Shown: one piece after another, positions 55,101 through 63,438 of the stretch | How positions within the stretch are numbered: the first letter of the stretch is position 1 | Layout of the letters: every line of letters starts with the position of its first letter | Assembly (NCBI GenBank): GCA_014799465.1 | Contig: JAAVHZ010000032.1 | Location: 1-64,000, forward strand | Reading direction: 5' to 3' | DNA: 64,000 nt | DNA from: Lachnospiraceae bacterium | GTDB taxonomy: Bacteria > Bacillota > Clostridia > Lachnospirales > Lachnospiraceae | Position numbers and translations under genes: made by a program | Notes under the pieces: generated by a model | The model's input: only the letters and a program-made list of their open reading frames with translations | The model's database searches: none | Told to the model about the DNA's origin: nothing

Positions 55101-55755
55101 TTAATTGTAAATACTTTCTTGCGGTTTCAGATTGCTTCTCAAGAGGTTTGACCTGCTTTTCCAGCTCTGATAAAATATCATTAACCCTTACAAGATTGTT
55201 TCTTTCATCTTCCAGCTTTTTCTGGGTTACTACTTTTCTTCTTTTAAATTTTACTATACCTGCTGCTTCATCAAAAAGTTCTCTTCTCTCTTCCGGCTTT
55301 CCTGACAATATCTTATCAATCTGACCCTGACCTATTATGGAATAGCCTTCTTTACCTATACCTGTATCATAAAATAATTCATTTATATCTTTAAGCCTGC
55401 ATGCAGCACCGTTAATTCTATACTCACTCTCACCTGAACGGAATATACGTCTTGACACAGTTACTTCATCATAGTCAATGGACAGGCTGTGATCTGAGTT
55501 ATCAAGAGTTATTGCAACCATTGCAGAGCCAAGCGGTTTTCTGTTCTCTGTTCCGGCAAATATGACGTCTTCCATCTTTGCCCCTCTTAACTGTTTTATC
55601 CTCTGTTCTCCGAGAACCCATCTGACAGCGTCCGCTACATTACTTTTTCCACTTCCATTTGGACCTACAATGCCTGTAATACCATTATGAAATTCAAATT
55701 TTATTTTATTGGCAAATGACTTAAAGCCATGTACTTCTATCGATTTTAAATACAT
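52186..55755 (-). CDS. smc: chromosome segregation ATPase SMC
   Basis: 1189 residues, full length. Walker A GIVGPNGSGKSNVADAVRWV (about 28-47), coiled coils at about 165-500 and 675-1010, a hinge at about 515-670 (YKGIIGVVADIIQTEKKYEV, GRIIVTDNIDNAL), signature LSGGEKALTAIALLFAI and Walker B FCLLDEIEAALDDSNV. With ScpA and ScpB it compacts and segregates chromosomes; those genes are not in the window. The order rnc-smc-ftsY is conserved in Firmicutes. Confidence 0.98.
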   Translation of the reverse strand: MYLKSIEVHGFKSFANKIKFEFHNGITGIVGPNGSGKSNVADAVRWVLGEQRIKQLRGAKMEDVIFAGTENRKPLGSAMVAITLDNSDHSLSIDYDEVTVSRRIFRSGESEYRINGAACRLKDINELFYDTGIGKEGYSIIGQGQIDKILSGKPEERRELFDEAAGIVKFKRRKVVTQKKLEDERNNLVRVNDILSELEKQVKPLEKQSETARKYLQLKEELKTYDINLFLNEITAIEEKLKSVQENMEIAGNDLEDTRKAYEKTKTDYEEIEKYIEGLTERLEEKKNSLNQNSIFKEKQESEIKILEEQINSSKQNNEHYKSRVKAIEESMSSYEEEKGRYEKEKEDNLKILNESDSVYSRENSSLEQITLKIQNLSEQVEDAKSEIIELLNQKSETQAKMQRYDTMMEQITIRKSEITQKLLKSSSDKAIQEETIKELEEELKNVSDEIIVLTDKSESINSEIDGITKEQTEISRKREENQKKYHMETSRLESLKNITERYEGYGNSIRKVMEVKDTYKGIIGVVADIIQTEKKYEVAVETSLGGNIQNIVTDNETTAKSLIEYLKKNKFGRATFLPLSSIANRTGFNNERALSEKGVVGLASDLVKIKPEYEAIAKYLLGRIIVTDNIDNALSLSRKYNRTLRIVTLEGELVNPGGSMTGGAFRNQSNLLGRRREIEELDKSIREISDIIKDMDRQSDILKNKKVKLVSEAEAVRKVIQEQYLLQNTVKMNLNQAGERKQEILNMFADFERENNEILSQITDIKENHYELDSELKTYEDLNKSLEEKIQDLNNQIEKQRENEEQQNKKVEEFNLKCAGLKQKNSFLNENIERTNAEIDKLTEELKSLEISEKESENQMSERKHQIEEIKASLDKAVIQNKELAKEIESLNEEKEQHTKEHKEFFNRREELNEKMSSLDKELFRLSSQKEKLEESNESQINYMWNEYELTFTAALELKNEKLDNPSEMKKKISSLKSEIRGLGDVNVNAIEDYKNVLERYTFLKTQHDDLVTAEQSLIKIIEELDTGMRNQFREKFAEIAKEFDKVFKELFGGGKGTISLNEEEDILEAGITIISQPPGKKLQNMMQLSGGEKALTAIALLFAIQNLKPSPFCLLDEIEAALDDSNVWRYASYLHKLTEHTQFIVITHRKGTMESADRLYGITMQEKGVSTLVSVNLLENELEEKNE

Positions 55756-55782
55756 TTTTTCAAGTTACCTTCCTGCTTACTG

Positions 55783-56493
55783 TTAGTCTGATATCCCACT
55801 GTTTAATGAGTGGTCTTTAACTGATTTTATTGCATTATATGCTGCTTCCTGTTCAGCAGCTTTTTTTGTCCTGCCTTCGCCATAGCCTACTATCTGACCA
55901 TCTATCATAGCATTCATTCCATAACTTTTGTCATGGTCAGGACCTTCCTCTTTTACAAGTTCATATTTTAATGTTCCTTTATGATACTTTTGGATAAGCT
56001 CCTGCAATAAAGTTTTACTGTCATGGAATAACTGTTTATTCTCTATATCATTTAATATAAATGTCTGTACAAATTTTTTAGCCGGTTCCATACCGCCATC
56101 AAGATATATCGCACCTAAAAGTGCTTCAACTGCATCTGATGTTACGGAATCCCTTGTCCTTCCTCCTGTTCTTTCTTCTCCATGTCCTAAAAACAGATAT
56201 TTTCCAAGACCAATACCGGCAGCAACATTTGCCAACGGCTTTTCTGATACAAGACTGGCCCTTAATTTTGTCAATTCTCCTTCTGCTTTATCAGGATACA
56301 GATTATATAAATGTTCACTTGAAATCATCTCAAGAATGGCATCCCCTAAAAACTCCAGTCTTTCATTACACATACTTTTATCCATTTTTCTATCATTAGT
56401 ATATGAACTGTGGGTAAGTGCATGTGTAAGTAGCTGTCTGCTGGCAAATTTATATCCTATTACTGTTTCTAACTCTTTTAAATTAACACTCAT
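55783..56493 (-). CDS. rnc: ribonuclease III
   Basis: 236 residues from ATG 56493, with GAAGG upstream; a longer in-frame reading passes through the acpP terminator and is not coding. The N-terminal endonuclease domain has CNERLEFLGDAILEM; the C-terminal double-stranded RNA-binding domain has MNAMIDGQIVGYGEGRTKKA followed by AEQEAAYNAI. Processes rRNA precursors and structured mRNAs. Confidence 0.96.
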   Translation of the reverse strand: MSVNLKELETVIGYKFASRQLLTHALTHSSYTNDRKMDKSMCNERLEFLGDAILEMISSEHLYNLYPDKAEGELTKLRASLVSEKPLANVAAGIGLGKYLFLGHGEERTGGRTRDSVTSDAVEALLGAIYLDGGMEPAKKFVQTFILNDIENKQLFHDSKTLLQELIQKYHKGTLKYELVKEEGPDHDKSYGMNAMIDGQIVGYGEGRTKKAAEQEAAYNAIKSVKDHSLNSGISD

Positions 56494-56508
56494 TTTAGCA
56501 CCTTCTTC

Positions 56509-56538
56509 TAAAAAAAATGCGGCACCTGAATGCCGCAT
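56509..56538 (-). terminator. intrinsic terminator between acpP and rnc
   Basis: ATGCGGCA and TGCCGCAT (56517-56538) pair around six bases and are followed by eight U (56509-56516). It lies eight bases after the acpP stop and just before the rnc ribosome site, so rnc-smc-ftsY receive only readthrough or need another promoter. Confidence 0.9.
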
Positions 56539-56545
56539 CTTCTAA

Positions 56546-56782
56546 TTAATCATTATTTGTAGCATTTCTTATCTGCTCAACCGCATCTCCCACTGAAACA
56601 ATCTTTTCTGCATCTTCGTTAGGAATCTCAATATTGAATTCTTCCTCAATTCCCATAATAATCTGAAATACATCCAATGAATCTGCCCCAAGATCATCAA
56701 TAAAAGTTGTCTCCATTGTAATCTCGCCTTCATTGATGTTTAATACCTCTGCAATAATTTTCTGAATTTTCTCAAATTCCAT
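56546..56782 (-). CDS. acpP: acyl carrier protein
   Basis: 78 residues, acidic. S35 in [12 protein letters not shown] carries the 4'-phosphopantetheine arm that holds growing fatty acyl chains. Length and helix pattern are standard. It follows plsX by 15 bases and is closed by a strong terminator, which would give an abundant short plsX-acpP transcript. Confidence 0.97.
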   Translation of the reverse strand: MEFEKIQKIIAEVLNINEGEITMETTFIDDLGADSLDVFQIIMGIEEEFNIEIPNEDAEKIVSVGDAVEQIRNATNND

Positions 56783-56797
56783 AACTCTCTTCCTTTC

Positions 56798-57811
56798 TTA
56801 TTCATTTTCAATAAATAATTTTTCTTTTATAATTTCATTTATTTTTTCATTTTTAAATGACTCACATTGGAATATTGCATTTTTTACTTCTATGGCCTTT
56901 GAATTACCATGAACTTTTACTACAAGTCCATTGAGACCAAGCAACGGTGCCCCGCCATATTTTTCTACATTAAATGACTTAAGAGTGTTTTTTAGTGCCG
57001 GCTTTACCAAAAGTGCACCTATCTTACTTCTGACTGAACTCATCATACCTGCTTTTATTTTTGAAATAAGAGTTGATGCAAGACCTTCATACAATTTAAG
57101 TATAACATTTCCAACAAATGCCTCACATACTATTACATCTGCCGCACCTGAGGGAATATCCCTTGCTTCAATACTTCCGATAAAATTTATATCTGTACAA
57201 TTTTTAAGTATTGGAAATGTCTCTTTTACCAGAGCATTACCTTTTTCTTCTTCTGCACCTATATTTACAATAGCCACCTTTGGATTCTTTATACCTGCAA
57301 TTTTTTCCATATATACTGAACCCATTTTGGCAAACTGTACCAAATGTGATGACCTGGCATCCACATTCGCACCTGAATCAATAAGCAGTGATACTCCGGC
57401 TGCAGTAGGGATTACCGGTGCTAACGGAGGTCTTTCTATCCCTTTTATCCTTCCAACTATCACCTGACCTCCAACAAGAATGGCTCCTGAACTGCCTGCT
57501 GACACAAATGCGTCTGCCTCTTTATTCTTAACCATATTCATGGCAACCACCATTGATGAATCTTTTTTCTTCCTGATTGCATTTACAGGAGGTTCATCCA
57601 TTGATATTGTCTCTGTAGTATGTACTACCGAAATCTTATTTTCATCATATTGATATTTTTTTAGTTCTGATTCTATCTGCTGACTGTCACCAACAAGAAT
57701 GACTTCTATATCATTCCTTTCATTTACGGCTTCTACCGCACCCTTTACAATTTGTCCGGGAGCATTATCTCCGCCCATTGCATCTAATGCTACTTTAGTT
57801 ATCTCTGCCAT
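56798..57811 (-). CDS. plsX: phosphate acyltransferase PlsX
   Basis: 337 residues from ATG 57811; GGAG lies six bases upstream. Converts acyl-ACP to acyl-phosphate for phospholipid synthesis. Signatures: VALDAMGGDNAPGQIVKGAV, ALLVKPALKNTLKSFNVEKY, GGAPLLGLNGLVVKVHGNS. Position directly before acpP and after rpmF/DUF177 is the conserved Firmicutes order, here broken by two inserted genes (58-59.7 kb). Confidence 0.96.
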   Translation of the reverse strand: MAEITKVALDAMGGDNAPGQIVKGAVEAVNERNDIEVILVGDSQQIESELKKYQYDENKISVVHTTETISMDEPPVNAIRKKKDSSMVVAMNMVKNKEADAFVSAGSSGAILVGGQVIVGRIKGIERPPLAPVIPTAAGVSLLIDSGANVDARSSHLVQFAKMGSVYMEKIAGIKNPKVAIVNIGAEEEKGNALVKETFPILKNCTDINFIGSIEARDIPSGAADVIVCEAFVGNVILKLYEGLASTLISKIKAGMMSSVRSKIGALLVKPALKNTLKSFNVEKYGGAPLLGLNGLVVKVHGNSKAIEVKNAIFQCESFKNEKINEIIKEKLFIENE

Positions 57812-57857
57812 CACATTCTCCAAACCTATTTACATTTATTTCTAAACTACAATACAT

Positions 57858-57886
57858 AATATACTAAATAGTTTATTAAAAATCAA
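57858..57886 (-). promoter_or_regulatory. promoter of plsX-acpP
   Basis: TTGATT (57881-57886) and TATATT (57858-57863) with a 17-base spacer, about 47 bases before the plsX start codon. No FapR-type site was recognised. Confidence 0.6.
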
Positions 57887-57977
57887 TAGATGTTTTTATA
57901 TTTCTATGTTTGCACTGCTTCCACCTAATATATTCTTTGTTACAATTATCTGTCTGCAGGATTTGTCAGAAATTCAT

Positions 57978-58014
57978 CAAAAATCAGTACCGCCTCCGCA
58001 GACGGTACTGATTT
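57978..58014 (-). terminator. intrinsic terminator of the esterase gene
   Basis: Perfect 12-bp stem AAATCAGTACCG (57981-57992) with its complement (58003-58014), followed by a short U run on the minus strand. Confidence 0.8.
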
Positions 58015-58072
58015 ATCATAAATATCTCCCTATATAGATTATAAATGATTCTTATTATTAAATCAATTATGT

Positions 58073-59038
58073 TTAATTTTTACATTCATTTTTTCTATTA
58101 ATCCATGCAACAGAAACATCCATTGCAGCACGACAGGCTTTTGTCTGATCCAATGCGTTGAGCATAACAAAATCGTGTATTATGCCCTGAAATCTTATTG
58201 CGGTCACGTCTACTCCTGCCTCCCGCAGTTTTCTGGCAAATGCTTCTCCTTCATCCCGCAGCACATCTGCCTCTCCATTTAAAATCATTGCATCAGGAAG
58301 TCCCCTTAACTGCTCTTTATTTGCCCTAAGTGGGGAAGCTGTAATATTGTTCCTGTCACAAGCGGATATTGTATACTGATTCCAGAACCATATCATCCCC
58401 TCACGATACAGATAATAGTCTTTTGCAAACTGCCGATAAGAATCTGTACAGAAACATGCATTTGTAACAGGATAATACAGAAGTTGTTTTTGAATATATG
58501 GTCCATTCCGATACTTCGCCATTATAGTCATTGCAATAGCCATATTTCCTCCCACACTGTCTCCCGCCACAGTCAGGGTACATGGGTTAAATTGTATATC
58601 CATTTTGCCTAAAATCGAAGGAAGTTTACTTAATACATTGTAACACTGTTCTATCGCTACAGGATAACGTGCTTCCGGTGAGCGGCTGTATTCGGGAAAT
58701 ACCACAATTGAATTTGTCCTTGCTGCTAATTCCCTTACCAGTTTTTCATGGGTATGAAAGCTCCCAAAAACCCATCCTGCACCATGAATATAAAAAATTA
58801 CATTTGCAGGAAATGTTATACACTCAGGGCAGACGACATATACCGGAATTTCTCCCCATTCTCCGGTATTAAATGTAATATTTCTTATATCCGCCGGATA
58901 CATACAAACCGGCGAACTTTGGGCTTTTTCCAATACTTCACGCCCCTTCTCAGGCGGCAGCTGAAAAATAAATGGCGGTGTGGAATTGGCATTACATACT
59001 TCCACTGCTTCCGGTTCTAGAGATATTCTTTTTTTCAT
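58073..59038 (-). CDS. alpha/beta hydrolase, HSL-type esterase/lipase
   Basis: 321 residues. Oxyanion-hole motif YIHGAGWVFGSFHTH, nucleophile S161 in VAGDSVGGNMAIA, Asp in LNGEADVLRDEGEAF and His in GIIHDFVML complete the triad of hormone-sensitive-lipase-like carboxylesterases. No signal peptide, so probably intracellular. Codon use looks richer in G and C than its neighbours, and it separates plsX from rpmF where these are normally adjacent, so it may have been inserted by transfer. Substrate unknown. Confidence 0.88.
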   Translation of the reverse strand: MKKRISLEPEAVEVCNANSTPPFIFQLPPEKGREVLEKAQSSPVCMYPADIRNITFNTGEWGEIPVYVVCPECITFPANVIFYIHGAGWVFGSFHTHEKLVRELAARTNSIVVFPEYSRSPEARYPVAIEQCYNVLSKLPSILGKMDIQFNPCTLTVAGDSVGGNMAIAMTIMAKYRNGPYIQKQLLYYPVTNACFCTDSYRQFAKDYYLYREGMIWFWNQYTISACDRNNITASPLRANKEQLRGLPDAMILNGEADVLRDEGEAFARKLREAGVDVTAIRFQGIIHDFVMLNALDQTKACRAAMDVSVAWINRKNECKN

Positions 59039-59076
59039 AAAAAATTTTCACCAAACTTTTATTTATTTTTATTATA

Positions 59077-59706
59077 TTAACATTGTACTCGTCTAATACA
59101 ATACTCCTTCATGAATCCAATGATTTTTACATCATTTCCGGTTTCATAAAACTCAATCAACATCTCTTTAAACTCTTCTAATTTCTCAATAGGTATTTGG
59201 AATATTCCTATGTCATTTTCAATAAGCACCTTGTTTGCCATTAACTGTGCTACTCTTTTATTTCCATCAATGAACATTTGAGTTCGTGCAATATAACAGA
59301 AATATTTCAATGCTCTTAACTCAACATCTTCTATCTGCTCAATATGTTTGATTGACTCCATAATTATTCCTGTATGCGGCATCTCAGGTTCCCATGATGT
59401 ACCACCAATCTGCACTGAAATTGTTCTTATCTCACCAGCATAATTAAATAACAGTTCTCCAACAATCTTATCAAATTCTCTTAGTAACATGATACAGTTA
59501 TTATACTCAAGATTATCCAATAAAAATTGCCATGCACGTTTCATATTGATAACAAACAAAACCTCCTCGGTTTTTGTTGTAGTAGGAGCATTCGCAAGAA
59601 TCGCTTCTGTTTTTGGAAACGTAGTCCCTAACCCCTCAAGATTAGCACTTTTCCATATACTATCTACTAACATTCGCTTTGCCATTTCTATAGCTGTATC
59701 TCTCAC
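59077..59706 (-). CDS. Fic-family protein with a changed catalytic motif
   Basis: About 210 residues; the start is GTG 59706 (eight bases after GGAGG) or ATG 59712. The core motif reads TQMFIDGNKRVAQLMAN where active Fic enzymes have HPFxDGNxR: counting from ATG 59712, the catalytic His is Q145 and the Pro is M146, while F147, D149, G150, N151 and R153 remain. Active Fic proteins transfer AMP or other nucleotides to target proteins; without the His this one is likely inactive or acts differently. It has its own promoter and sits with the esterase between plsX and rpmF. Confidence 0.75.
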   Translation of the reverse strand: MRDTAIEMAKRMLVDSIWKSANLEGLGTTFPKTEAILANAPTTTKTEEVLFVINMKRAWQFLLDNLEYNNCIMLLREFDKIVGELLFNYAGEIRTISVQIGGTSWEPEMPHTGIIMESIKHIEQIEDVELRALKYFCYIARTQMFIDGNKRVAQLMANKVLIENDIGIFQIPIEKLEEFKEMLIEFYETGNDVKIIGFMKEYCIRRVQC

Positions 59707-59753
59707 TATCATAACCTCCAAATTTTTTATGCCACCTTCAGTCAATTCCCTTA

Positions 59754-59783
59754 ATTATAACAGTAACTATTTAATCTCGTCAA
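59754..59783 (-). promoter_or_regulatory. promoter of the Fic-like gene
   Basis: TTGACG (59778-59783) and TATAAT (59754-59759) with an 18-base spacer, about 48 bases before the likely start codon. Confidence 0.7.
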
Positions 59784-59798
59784 TTTCACATTTAAAAT

Positions 59799-59839
59799 AA
59801 AAAAATCAAGGAATTATGTATCTCACAAATCCTTGATTT
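59799..59839 (-). terminator. intrinsic terminator of DUF177-rpmF
   Basis: AAATCAAGGA (59803-59812) and TCCTTGATTT (59830-59839) pair perfectly; the minus strand continues with a U-rich run. Confidence 0.85.
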
Positions 59840-59855
59840 CTCTACACTTTCTAAA

Positions 59856-60035
59856 TTAATCAACTGATATAATCTCTTTTTTGTTATAAGAACCACAAGC
59901 TTTACATACTCTATGAGGCATCATTAAAGTACCGCATTTGCTGCATTTTACTAAATTTGGAGCACTCATTTTCCAGTTTGCTCTACGCTTATCTCTTCTG
60001 GCTCTAGAAGTTTTATTCTTTGGACAAATTGACAC
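59856..60035 (-). CDS. rpmF: 50S ribosomal protein L32
   Basis: 59 residues from GTG 60035, nine bases after AGGAGG; longer frames overlap DUF177 and are not family-like. Starts SICPKNKTSRARRDKRRANW and carries the zinc-binding cysteines CSKCG and CKACG. Part of the large subunit. Paired with DUF177 upstream, as in most bacteria. Confidence 0.95.
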   Translation of the reverse strand: MSICPKNKTSRARRDKRRANWKMSAPNLVKCSKCGTLMMPHRVCKACGSYNKKEIISVD

Positions 60036-60039
60036 GACC

Positions 60040-60564
60040 TTACACCTCCTTAAAATTGTTAAAAACGTCAAGTATTTTTGACATTCTAGGGTCTAACTCT
60101 GTCCTGTCACAGTCACAAGTCTGTGAATTCAGATTTGCCCCACATCTATTACAAATTCCCTTGCAGTTTTCACTACAAAGAACCTTCATAGGCAGATTAA
60201 CCAGAATCTCATTGTAAACAAGTTTATCAACATCAAGATTTCCATCTTCAATATATGAAAACTCGTCTATATCCTCTGTATCTTCAAATGGTCTGCTCAT
60301 ATCGATTCTCTTAGAAATATCAATGTCAAAATCTTTTTTTACATTTGTCAGACATCTATCGCATGGCATATTTAAAGCTATATGACCATGTGCTGTAAGA
60401 AGCAGTTCCTTTTTACCTGCATTTTCTATATGAATATGAACCGGTTCTTTTCTGACAAAATCATAGCAACCCTGTTTCGTCTTAAACTTATCCATTTCAA
60501 TGTTGACTTCAACATCTTGTTTCTTATGTTCTGTCGAAAGCAGTTCTGATAAATCAATCAGCAT
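60040..60564 (-). CDS. DUF177/YceD family protein
   Basis: 174 residues from ATG 60564 (GGAGG seven bases upstream). The predicted transcription start near 60598 excludes the longer frame. N-terminal LIDLSELLSTEHKKQDVEVN, cysteine pair MPCDRCLTNV, then VLCSENCKGICNRCGANLN with CDCDRTELDPRMSKI. The family is linked to 23S rRNA accumulation and always neighbours rpmF. Its four-cysteine C-terminal cluster may bind zinc. Confidence 0.92.
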   Translation of the reverse strand: MLIDLSELLSTEHKKQDVEVNIEMDKFKTKQGCYDFVRKEPVHIHIENAGKKELLLTAHGHIALNMPCDRCLTNVKKDFDIDISKRIDMSRPFEDTEDIDEFSYIEDGNLDVDKLVYNEILVNLPMKVLCSENCKGICNRCGANLNSQTCDCDRTELDPRMSKILDVFNNFKEV

Positions 60565-60604
60565 ATTAAAACCTCCAACTACATATCCAAAATCGCACTT
60601 GTCT

Positions 60605-60633
60605 ATTATACATTCGGACATTCTTTTTGTCAA
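60605..60633 (-). promoter_or_regulatory. consensus promoter of DUF177-rpmF
   Basis: TTGACA (60628-60633) and TATAAT (60605-60610), both perfect, with a 17-base spacer. Confidence 0.9.
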
Positions 60634-60662
60634 CAAATTTTTTATGTTATAAAATGATGTCT

Positions 60663-61333
60663 TTATTCATAACTATATGACCATAAATTTCTAATCTGCG
60701 GCATTAACTTTTCAAGATTCCATTTCTTTTTGCTGCGTTTTTTACTATTAGGGTCATTAACTTTTACATTGCCATTATCATCTATACTACACAATACAAT
60801 AAAATGTCCCTCTGTAGTAAAGTCTCCCGGACCCATTATACAGATAATAGGTCTACCGCTTTCTAATTCCTGTCTGATATGTGTCTCATCAAATATTACT
60901 TCCTGTGATGACAGTCCAAGCATAGAGGCCCCTCTGACATTAAAGTCCAGGCAGAACCAGAACCATCTACAAAATAACCTGCCGATTCCGCAAGTTCTGC
61001 CACCGTAAACGGGTCATATGTTGACATGCCGCTAAGTCCGCATACCACCATTGAAAGGCAGGTAGGTCCGCATCCGTTAATTTTCATTGTATCATCTCCA
61101 TATATCTTATTGCCCCATCTTTTATCATACTGGAAAAATAATGGTATCTTGCCTTTTTCCACTTCACTGCTTATATCTGTCAATATATTTTCAACATGCT
61201 TTTTAACATCTGCTGAATCTTCTTCTGATTTTAAATATATTGACTTAATGACTCCCTCTCTGATAATTACAATGATTAACAAACTCACTGCTATACAGGT
61301 GAAAATTTTTATTTTTTTCTTATTTTTATACAT
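60663..61333 (-). pseudogene. C39-type peptidase gene split by a one-base frameshift
   Basis: The first part (from 61333) has a transmembrane/signal segment (about 8-25) and the catalytic Cys in INGCGPTCLSMVV, with PLFFQYDKRWGNKIYGDD before it, typical of C39-like (peptidase_C39_2) enzymes. It runs to GSAWTLMSEG and then leaves frame. The correct sequence resumes as ASMLGLSSQEVIFDE, with the catalytic His in TEGHFIVLCSIDD and VNDPNS. Adding one base to the run of four C at 60929-60932 would restore a protein of about 223 residues. Either a real frameshift, phase variation in a G tract, or an assembly error. Confidence 0.8.
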
Positions 61334-61373
61334 TTTATTTTACCGCCTTTCCGTATTTATCTTTACACAATAA

Positions 61374-61419
61374 AAAAACATTCACAAAGTATATTATAAA
61401 CTTTTTGTGAATGTTTTTT
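61374..61419 (-). terminator. terminator of the papain-family peptidase gene
   Basis: AAAACATTCACAAA and TTTTGTGAATGTTTT pair around a loop, with U-rich flanks on both strands; about 40 bases past the peptidase stop codon. Confidence 0.8.
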
Positions 61420-61460
61420 ATTTGTATTTTATATAGAAATTCTTACAATTTTCCTACTAT

Positions 61461-63422
61461 TTATTTAACTTTTACCATTTTTACATTTGTATAATCTCCG
61501 TATACTGTTTTGCCGCCTATATTTGCATAAGAACACATTTTTACATAATATGTGCCTTTTTTAATATTTTTAGTATACTTACTTACATTTCCTTTTGTAA
61601 TAACTACTAACCGCTTATATTTACCATTCTTTTTCTTTGAATAATATATTCTATATCCCTTTACATTCTTGTCGGTCTTCCAGCTTATAGTCATATTACC
61701 CTTGCCACCTGACACTTTAAATCCTTTTACAGCTGAAGGCAGTACGGTTACCTTACAGCTAAATGTTTTTGTTGAACTTCCTGCAACAAATTTGGCTTTT
61801 ATTGTCGTCTTACCAACAGCTTTACCTTTTACAGTGCCATTACCACTTACCGTTGCAATCTTTTTGTTTGACGATGTCCACTTAACCTTTCTCTGCATTG
61901 ATGAAGGATTTGTTATCACAGACAGCTTTGTTGTATGTCCCTTTGACAATGTGACACTTCTCTTGCTTATTTTATATGTAGGTATCTTGTTTGTATTATC
62001 CGTAAATGCTTTAACACGGAAAATCGCATCTACATTTGTGCCAAAATCCAGCCATGAAAATCCCATATTAATAAAGCTCTTATTATTACCTGTATAAGAC
62101 TTAAACTTTATCCATGAGGCATCATATGAAGAATCAATACCTATGTTTACAGTAGGATTTGATGAAGAAAACCATAACACTACTGCAAACTTTTCACCTG
62201 CTGCCAATGTTACCTGCTTCTTTAAAGGTATCTGGCTATAACCGGCATTTTTCAAAATACCTGTCTGTGGTTTTGAAAACATTGCCTTTCCGCTTTCAGG
62301 ATTGGATGCACTTGTAAGACCTGTATATATCTGCATATAATATCTCATATTTGTTGTATAATTATTCACACTTACTGCTTTTAACACTTCATTATATTTT
62401 TTTGATGCTTTTACCGTAAATATATTGGCAATTTTTGTATCTTTGGACAGCTTATATGAATACACAGCACTACCTGTACCATCATGCTGATAATTGTTGT
62501 CATATGATTTATTCTTTTTTATTACATCATATGCAATTATTTCATCCAGGCTCTTGTCCTCATATGATACATACATATATCCATTATCGGCAAAATTTGT
62601 ACCATAACTGTTCTTTACAATCCATGCACCATTGGATTTTGGTTTTATATCGTTTCTAAAGTTGTTACGGCTGTAATTGTCATCCCATCCCACAATGGCA
62701 ACAGCATGATTTCCGTCCTCTTTATTACAATAATATGCACCATTAGCATTATAATATTCATTAGCCATATAGATACCTGATGATACTGCACCATATTCAG
62801 TAATAGCCTGTTTAACCATATTCACATCATAATTGTAATTATAAATGTTTTTTACTACATAATCGTGTTCATAGCATAGGCTGCTTTTAGGTTTTGAAGG
62901 GTATTTTGCCTTGCTTTCTGTAGTGACACCTGCCCATGTTGTGAGTGCAATGGCATTTCCCAAAGACGTTCCCCCATTATCAAGCCAGTTCGATCTTTTT
63001 GCAATATTTTTATCATCCTTTGTATATCCCAAAGAATCTGTCTTACGGTTATAGAAAAAATATGCCATATGACTTTCTGATAAATCTATAGAACTGTTTG
63101 CTATACCTTTTTTTATAAGATTACTTTCTATTGCCGCAATAGCAGCAAACGCCCAACATGTATTATAGTTTCCCTGATCTTTTACACTTGTTACTTTGCC
63201 TTTAGTTCTCGGATCATATACTTTAGGATAAGATACACTGTATCTTGTAAGTGATTCGTCTTTTCCCTCTTCAATCTCCGGTGTATCAAGGACATTATCC
63301 ATAACAGGATGTCCCATCATATCTGCTGCATCTACTCTAGTATTGTCAACTCCAACTGTGCAGACTGTCATTAATGCACATAAAACCAGACAAAATATTT
63401 TTTTTCTAAAAATCTTTGACAT
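61461..63422 (-). CDS. secreted papain-family (C1) cysteine peptidase with Big2 and fn3 domains
   Basis: 653 residues. A signal peptide (about 1-33, cleavage near VDA-AD), then a C1 domain (about 65-290) with Q83, C89 (NYNTCWAFAAIAAIESN), H239 (DGNHAVAIVGWDD) and N271 (WIVKNSYGTNFADNGY). A lectin-like beta domain (about 310-460) follows, then a Big2 (Ig-like) domain (about 485-560: KRSVTLSKGHTTKLSVITN, VKGKAVGKTTIKAKF) and an fn3 domain (about 565-653). No LPXTG anchor. Such modular enzymes act on the cell surface or in the medium, for example on gut proteins. Both this and the broken C39 peptidase are read in one direction near ackA. Confidence 0.9.
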   Translation of the reverse strand: MSKIFRKKIFCLVLCALMTVCTVGVDNTRVDAADMMGHPVMDNVLDTPEIEEGKDESLTRYSVSYPKVYDPRTKGKVTSVKDQGNYNTCWAFAAIAAIESNLIKKGIANSSIDLSESHMAYFFYNRKTDSLGYTKDDKNIAKRSNWLDNGGTSLGNAIALTTWAGVTTESKAKYPSKPKSSLCYEHDYVVKNIYNYNYDVNMVKQAITEYGAVSSGIYMANEYYNANGAYYCNKEDGNHAVAIVGWDDNYSRNNFRNDIKPKSNGAWIVKNSYGTNFADNGYMYVSYEDKSLDEIIAYDVIKKNKSYDNNYQHDGTGSAVYSYKLSKDTKIANIFTVKASKKYNEVLKAVSVNNYTTNMRYYMQIYTGLTSASNPESGKAMFSKPQTGILKNAGYSQIPLKKQVTLAAGEKFAVVLWFSSSNPTVNIGIDSSYDASWIKFKSYTGNNKSFINMGFSWLDFGTNVDAIFRVKAFTDNTNKIPTYKISKRSVTLSKGHTTKLSVITNPSSMQRKVKWTSSNKKIATVSGNGTVKGKAVGKTTIKAKFVAGSSTKTFSCKVTVLPSAVKGFKVSGGKGNMTISWKTDKNVKGYRIYYSKKKNGKYKRLVVITKGNVSKYTKNIKKGTYYVKMCSYANIGGKTVYGDYTNVKMVKVK

Positions 63423-63438
63423 AATTCCCTCTTTTCTA

